DNA of 64,000 nt from Parabacteroides faecis (GTDB lineage: Bacteria; Bacteroidota; Bacteroidia; Bacteroidales; Tannerellaceae): positions 62,001 through 126,000 of the forward strand of contig NZ_BMPB01000016.1 in NCBI RefSeq assembly GCF_014647375.1, written 5' to 3'. Each line of letters starts with the position of its first letter. The first letter of the stretch is position 1. Below, in pieces: positions 62,643 through 64,000 of this stretch. The translations under genes were made by a program, and so were the position numbers. The notes beneath the pieces are model-generated. The model was not told the DNA's origin. It saw only the letters and a program-made list of their open reading frames with translations, and did not search any database.

Positions 62643-64000
62643 ATGGAAGCTCCTCAGAATATACATCCGGAAATCTTGTCTGCCATTCGTTTATTGTCGG
62701 AAGACAGAAATATGAATATGGATACAGCCGTATCAATAATAGAAGATACAGTGTATAATTGTGATTTAAGTATATATCCGGATTTTTCAACCGGTTTAGC
62801 TGGTATTGGATGTGGCATCCAGTATATGATTTGTACCGGGTTAATAGAAGGGCGGGCTGATGAGGTTCTTGAAGAATGGGATCAGTATCTTTTTTCTGTA
62901 GTTTGTTTTCGTATGCATACTGATTTAACCCATGCAACAGGGTTAATGGGAATAGCTTCTTATTTTTTAGGGAGATTAGAAGATCTCCATGCTGGTGATG
63001 GTAATTTGAGTACTGTGATAAGCAAATCTGTATTGTTATCTATTTTGGATATTTTGTTGATTCGATTGGGAGTTGAAGGCTATGCTTCTTTTGAAATCAG
63101 AGAACAATCCCCGATCAGTACGATTGAAAAGCAGGATATCAAATTGTTCATACGGCATTTTTTACAGCATAATATATGCAATGAACTGGCTTTGAAATTA
63201 TGGGATAGGATGGAACAAAAATATATTTTACCGGCAAGGAAATGTGAGAATTCGATCTGTACGGATATGGGGGACGTAACTATTGTTATACCGATACGTG
63301 TAGATAGTAGTATCCGGATAGCAAACTTGCTAACTATAATTCGTTTGTATTCGGATCTTGAAAATATACATTTTATAATCTGGGAAGCAGATAACTTGCA
63401 GCGTCTTTATATAGAAGAGAGTGAACGAATTGATTATTTGTTCTGTCGGGATAATAATCCCGTGTTTCATCATACTCATTATCGAAATGAGATGATAAAA
63501 CAGGCAAAAACTCCGATTGTAGTAGTGTGGGATGTGGATGTTTTAGTCCCTGAGGAACAGTTGTATAAAGCAGTAAATGATATAAGAAATAGGCATGCTA
63601 TTTTATCCTATCCTTATGATGGAGTTTGTTATAGTCTGTCGTCTGATATTAGTGATAATTTCAGGGAGACGTTGGACTGGGGAGTTTTACTTTCTGAAAA
63701 GGAAAAATTTCCGACCATGTTCGGGCAATTGACTGTCGGAGGTATATTCGTTGTCGATCGTGAAAAATACATGCAGGCCGGAATGGAAAATGAGTATTTT
63801 ATCGGTTGGGGACCGGAAGATATTGAACGGTTAAAACGGCTTACGATTTTGGCTCTGCCTGTATCCCGGGTAACAGGGAGTATCTATCATTTATACCATC
63901 CTAGAAAGTTAAACTCTGGATATGTGGATCAATCTCAAAATTTGTCAGCAAAACAAGAACTGCTTCGAGTATGCAAAATGAGTAGAGGTGATTTATTGAA
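62643..64000 (+). CDS. LanC-like domain fused to GT-A glycosyltransferase, incomplete at the window end
   Basis: An open frame of 452 residues from ATG 62643 to the end of the window, without a stop. Residues about 45-110 have LanC-like repeats (DFSTGLAGIGCGIQYMI at 47-63, THATGLMGIASYFLG at 96-110). Residues about 208-420 are a GT-A domain: DVTIVIPIRVDSSIR, DVD at 297-299, VGGIFVVDREKYMQAG and GWGPEDIERLKRL at 388-400. The same order is found in the middle of the protein at 44716 (VTFVIPVRIDSSER, DTD, WGMEDLERVKRM), so they are paralogues. A further domain may follow beyond 64 kb. Confidence 0.85.
   Translation, partial: MEAPQNIHPEILSAIRLLSEDRNMNMDTAVSIIEDTVYNCDLSIYPDFSTGLAGIGCGIQYMICTGLIEGRADEVLEEWDQYLFSVVCFRMHTDLTHATGLMGIASYFLGRLEDLHAGDGNLSTVISKSVLLSILDILLIRLGVEGYASFEIREQSPISTIEKQDIKLFIRHFLQHNICNELALKLWDRMEQKYILPARKCENSICTDMGDVTIVIPIRVDSSIRIANLLTIIRLYSDLENIHFIIWEADNLQRLYIEESERIDYLFCRDNNPVFHHTHYRNEMIKQAKTPIVVVWDVDVLVPEEQLYKAVNDIRNRHAILSYPYDGVCYSLSSDISDNFRETLDWGVLLSEKEKFPTMFGQLTVGGIFVVDREKYMQAGMENEYFIGWGPEDIERLKRLTILALPVSRVTGSIYHLYHPRKLNSGYVDQSQNLSAKQELLRVCKMSRGDLL

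Noticed and set aside
43057-64000. Interpretation of the LanC-like genes as a standard lanthipeptide pathway
   Set aside because: No LanB or LanM dehydratase is present, the domains are short, and the zinc ligands appear to be missing.
37800-64000. Interpretation of the whole accessory locus as a capsule or O-antigen cluster
   Set aside because: There is no flippase, polymerase, Wza/Wzc, UpxY/UpxZ or initiating sugar-phosphate transferase, while RiPP precursors and a maturase lie at the centre.

Overview
The window is chromosomal DNA from a member of the Bacteroidales (phylum Bacteroidota), most likely Parabacteroides or a close relative; the genus is a guess from gene content. Supporting signs are three SusC/SusD outer-membrane uptake pairs, an ECF sigma/FecR relay, FtsX-DUF3098-UppP-TruB-QueA synteny, many lipoproteins with short lipoboxes, and promoters of the Bacteroidota type (TTTG, about 19 bases, TAnnTTTG). 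No rRNA, tRNA, CRISPR array, insertion sequence or phage was seen.

Layout. 1-2.5 kb: tail of a SusC and its SusD. 2.8-8.9 kb: housekeeping operon (ftsX, DUF3098, uppP, truB, queA, folK, a small basic protein) and metK. 8.9-17.7 kb: ECF sigma factor, FecR anti-sigma, STN-type SusC and SusD, interrupted between sigma and FecR by an inserted beta-propeller lipoprotein gene flanked by 78-base direct repeats. 17.7-32.6 kb, minus strand: MlaE/MlaF lipid transporter pair, a possible surface-modification operon (SGNH-TPR protein, carbamoyltransferase, DUF5989, SxtJ-like, DUF6057, TolB-like with CxxCH), and a SusC/SusD/DUF3823 operon with inverted repeats and a possible invertible promoter upstream. 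33.2-37.5 kb: CPA2 antiporter, AAA/DUF234 ATPase, HU-like protein.

37.8-64 kb (continuing past the end) is an AT-rich accessory locus, all on the plus strand, and the most unusual part. Its centre is a RiPP module of the 'GG-Bacteroidetes' type: two tandem precursors with nearly identical 28-residue leaders ending in GG and Cys-rich cores (one, of 58 residues, with a poly-Ser tract), a radical SAM peptide maturase and a pseudo-radical-SAM partner. Around it lie glycosyltransferases (GT2, GT4, GT11, GT32 and a galactosyltransferase-like GT-A type), a predicted sulfotransferase domain, beta-propeller lipoproteins, a TPR/HTH membrane regulator and a LuxR-type regulator. Five proteins carry short LanC-like domains that appear to lack the zinc ligands of true lanthionine cyclases, three of them fused to glycosyltransferases. 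Other fusions join GT32 to a full-length MurF-like ligase, and a shortened GT4 to a ThuA domain next to a Gfo/Idh/MocA oxidoreductase that has lost its export signal.

Working model (inference): a ribosomal peptide is cross-linked by the radical SAM pair and then decorated with sugars and possibly sulfate and amide-linked groups by enzymes that share a LanC-like recognition module. No LanB/LanM dehydratase and no peptidase-containing exporter is visible; these may lie beyond 64 kb or elsewhere in the genome.
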